The notes beneath the pieces are model-generated. The model had not been told where the DNA came from, did no database searches, and saw only the letters and a program-made list of their open reading frames with translations. The position numbers were made by a program, and so were the translations under genes. 64,000 nucleotides of DNA from Prostheceraeus crozeri (taxonomy: Eukaryota > Platyhelminthes > Polycladida > Euryleptidae). Below, piece by piece: positions 61,801 through 64,000 of the stretch. Each line of letters starts with the position of its first letter. The stretch's first letter is position 1. The stretch covers positions 185,109 to 249,108 of the forward strand of contig CAJQUW010011309.1 in the NCBI GenBank assembly GCA_907163375.1, given 5' to 3'.

Positions 61801-64000
61801 GACAGAGTTTGAAAATATGGCCTTATTCAGCGACATTTCAACTTTCAAAACCACACATCGGAGCCACAACTTGCTGCGCATTCTTTGCGGAAAACAGCGC
61901 GAATAGAAGCCAAACTTCAAGCTACGTACACTACCTCACTCTACCTTCCAAGCATAAGTTTCATCAAAATCCCTTGAATACTCTGTCCGACACAGCCTTC
62001 ACAAGTTTGAAAATATGGCCTATTCAGCGACATTTCAAACTTTCAAACACACATCGAGCCACAACTTCTGCGCATCTTTGCGGAAAACGCAATAGAGCCA
62101 AACTTTAAGCGCTACACTACCTCACTCACTTTCAAGCAAAGTTTCATCTAAATTCCATCCAATACTCTGTCCGACACAGCCTTCACAGTTTAGTTAAAAT
62201 ATGGCCATTATTTCAGCGGCATTTCAAACTTTCATAACACACATCGAGCCAAAACAACTTCTGCGCATCTTTGCGGAAAACGCAAATAGAGCAAACTTAA
62301 GCCTCTACCACCTACCTCACTCACCTTCAAGTAAATTGTTTCAATCAAAACTCCATTCAATACCTCTGACCGAGATCACAGCCTTTCACAAGTTGAAAAT
62401 ATGGCCTATTCAGCGACATTTTAACACTTTCAAACACACATTCGAGCCACACACTTATGCGCAGTCTTTGCGGACAAACGCAAATAGAGCCAAACTTAAG
62501 CCGTTACACTACGGACTCACTCACGCTTCAAGCAAAGTTTCATGCAAAATCCATGCAATTTACTCTGTCCGACCACAGCCTCATCACAAGTTTGTAAAAT
62601 ATTGCCTATTCAGTCGGACTATTTCGCAAACTTTCAAACACACATCGAGCCACAACTTCTGCCGCATCTTTTGCGCGAAAACGCAAAATAGAAGCCAAAA
62701 CTTAATGCTCTAGTACGTACCTCACTCACCTTCAAGCAAAGTTTCATCAAAATCCTATCCAATACTCTGTCCTACACAGCCTTCACAAGTTTCGAAAAAT
62801 CTGTCCTATTCAGCGACATGTTCAGAAGAGCTTTCAAGACCACACATCGAGCCGAATTCAACTTCTGCGCATCTTTGCGTGTAAAACGCAACAATAGAGC
62901 CAAACTTAAGCTCTACACTCCTACTCCCCCCACTTCAAGCAACGTTCATCAAAATCATCCAATATCTGTCTACACAGCCTTCACAAGTTTGAAAAAATAT
63001 GGCCTATTCAGCGACATATTAAAACTTTCAAACACACCTCCCCCCCATCATTCATCGAGCCACCAACTTCTGGGCATCTTTGCGGAAAACGCAATAGAGC
63101 CAATTAAGCGGCTACACTAACATCACTCACCTTCAAGCAAAGTTTTCATCAAATAACCATCTTAATACTCTGTCCTAAAGACTTACAAGTTTGAAAATAT
63201 GGCCTATTCAGGCGACATTTTCAAATTTCAAACAACATCGAGCCACAATTCTGGGAATCTTTGCGGAAACGCAATAGAGCCAACTTAAGCTGCCTTACAC
63301 TACCTCACTCACCTTCAAGCATGTTTCATCAAAAATCCATCCATACTCTGTCCGACACAACTTCAAAGTTTGAAAATATGCCGGTGTCAGCGACTTTTCA
63401 AACTTTCATACCACACATCGAGCCGAACTTCTGCGCATCTTTGCGGAAAACGCAATAGAGCCACTTAAGTTACACTACCTCACTCACTCAAGAAAGTTTC
63501 ATCAAAATCATCTATACTCTGTCCGACACAGCATCACAAGTATTGTAAAATATGGCCTATTCAGGACCATTTCAAACTTTAAAAACACAATCGGCCACAA
63601 CTTCTATTGCCGCATCTTTGCGGAAAAGCATTGAGCCAAACTTAAGCTCTACACTACCTCACTCACCTTCAAGTAAAGTTTCATTCAAATCATCCAATAC
63701 TTGTCCTACACAGCCTTCACAAGTTTGGAAATATGGCCTATTCAGCGACATTTTAAACTTTCAACCCACACATCGTAGCACAACTTCTGCGATCTTTGCG
63801 GAAAACGCAATAGAGACCAAACTTAGCGCTACACTAACCTCATCATTCACGCAAAGTTTCATCAAAATCCATCAAATATCTGTCCGACACAGCCTTCACA
63901 AGTTGAAAATATTGCTATTCAGCGACATTTCAAACTTTTTCAAAACACACATCGAGCCACAACTTTGGGCATCTGTTGCGGAAAACGCAATAGAGCCAAA
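58852..64000 (+). repeat. Indel-riddled part of the satellite array
   Basis: The same monomer is still clear, but single-base insertions, deletions and small duplications appear every few bases, for example around 59640-60130 and 60460-60960. Nearly clean patches (61140-61310, 61470-61615, 61980-62105) lie in between. A low-complexity A-rich patch sits at 61107-61137. This pattern looks like low-quality consensus rather than natural divergence. Confidence 0.7.

Larger units (their letters stand above)
26492..64000 (+). repeat. 182-bp satellite DNA array, about 206 monomers
   Basis: Head-to-tail copies of a 182-bp AT-rich unit. Landmarks in order are ACACATCGAGCCACAACTTC, TTGCGGAAAACGCAA, GAGCCAAACTTAAGCTCTAC, TACCTCACTCACCTTCAAG, TTTCATCAAAATCCAT, TACTCTGTCC and AAAATATGGCCTATTCAGCG. 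The first unit is 173 bp and diverged (26523 to 26696 between TTGCGG cores); all later ones are 182. From 27171 to 39001 exactly 65 units pass with no net indel. Unit length is near nucleosome-repeat size and not a multiple of 3, so reading frames inside it are accidental. A centromeric or heterochromatic role is possible but unproven. The array runs off the right edge. Confidence 0.98.

Noticed and set aside
26492-64000. Possible CRISPR array
   Set aside because: Units are 182 bp, fully repetitive with no unique spacers, in an animal genome.

Overview
This window looks like the nuclear genome of an animal, probably a marine invertebrate. The evidence is intron-split coding exons with GT-AG boundaries, several families of non-LTR retrotransposon debris, tRNA-derived SINEs, a long-TIR MITE and a very long 182-bp satellite array. 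The species cannot be named from the sequence alone.

Layout. (1) 1-3348, minus strand: one end of a virus-like mobile element in the Polinton/adintovirus/adenovirus style. It holds five compact ORFs: a 139-aa protein, a multi-zinc-finger protein broken by one stop codon, a basic 93-aa protein, an adenovirus pX-like 90-aa protein, and a 334-aa DnaQ-exonuclease-like protein. Two identical TATA cores drive the first and last of these. A GC-rich 26-bp repeat marks the presumed terminal repeat, and the element seems to cut into a CR1/Jockey-type LINE (3349-4370). No integrase, capsid, protease or packaging ATPase is visible; the rest of the element would lie to the left of base 1. (2) 4.4-13 kb: gene-poor DNA with decayed LINEs, SINEs, a hAT-related transposase fragment and small hairpins. 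(3) 13,025-24,997, minus strand: six exons of a host cystathionine beta-synthase gene (CBS), forming an uninterrupted catalytic domain with the PLP lysine motif, SGNTG and GTGGT loops and the PDSVRNYM segment. The 5' exons (heme-binding N-terminus and start codon) and the 3' exons (C-terminal CBS domains) were not found. (4) 25,449-26,074: a MITE with about 190-bp inverted ends and a 9-bp flanking direct repeat. (5) 26,492-64,000: roughly 206 head-to-tail copies of a 182-bp satellite, running off the window. Because the CBS gene must continue upstream, the array either lies inside a CBS intron or marks a break in the gene or assembly.

The satellite is very uniform: 65 successive monomers without a single net indel. 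It carries nested higher-order duplications (3-, 4-, 6-, 7-, 10-, 13- and 30-monomer offsets), the footprint of repeated unequal exchange. From about 54.3 kb indels appear, and after about 58.9 kb they become dense and irregular with clean patches between, which looks more like unpolished long-read consensus near a contig end than biology. The many 61-residue reading frames inside the array are not genes.
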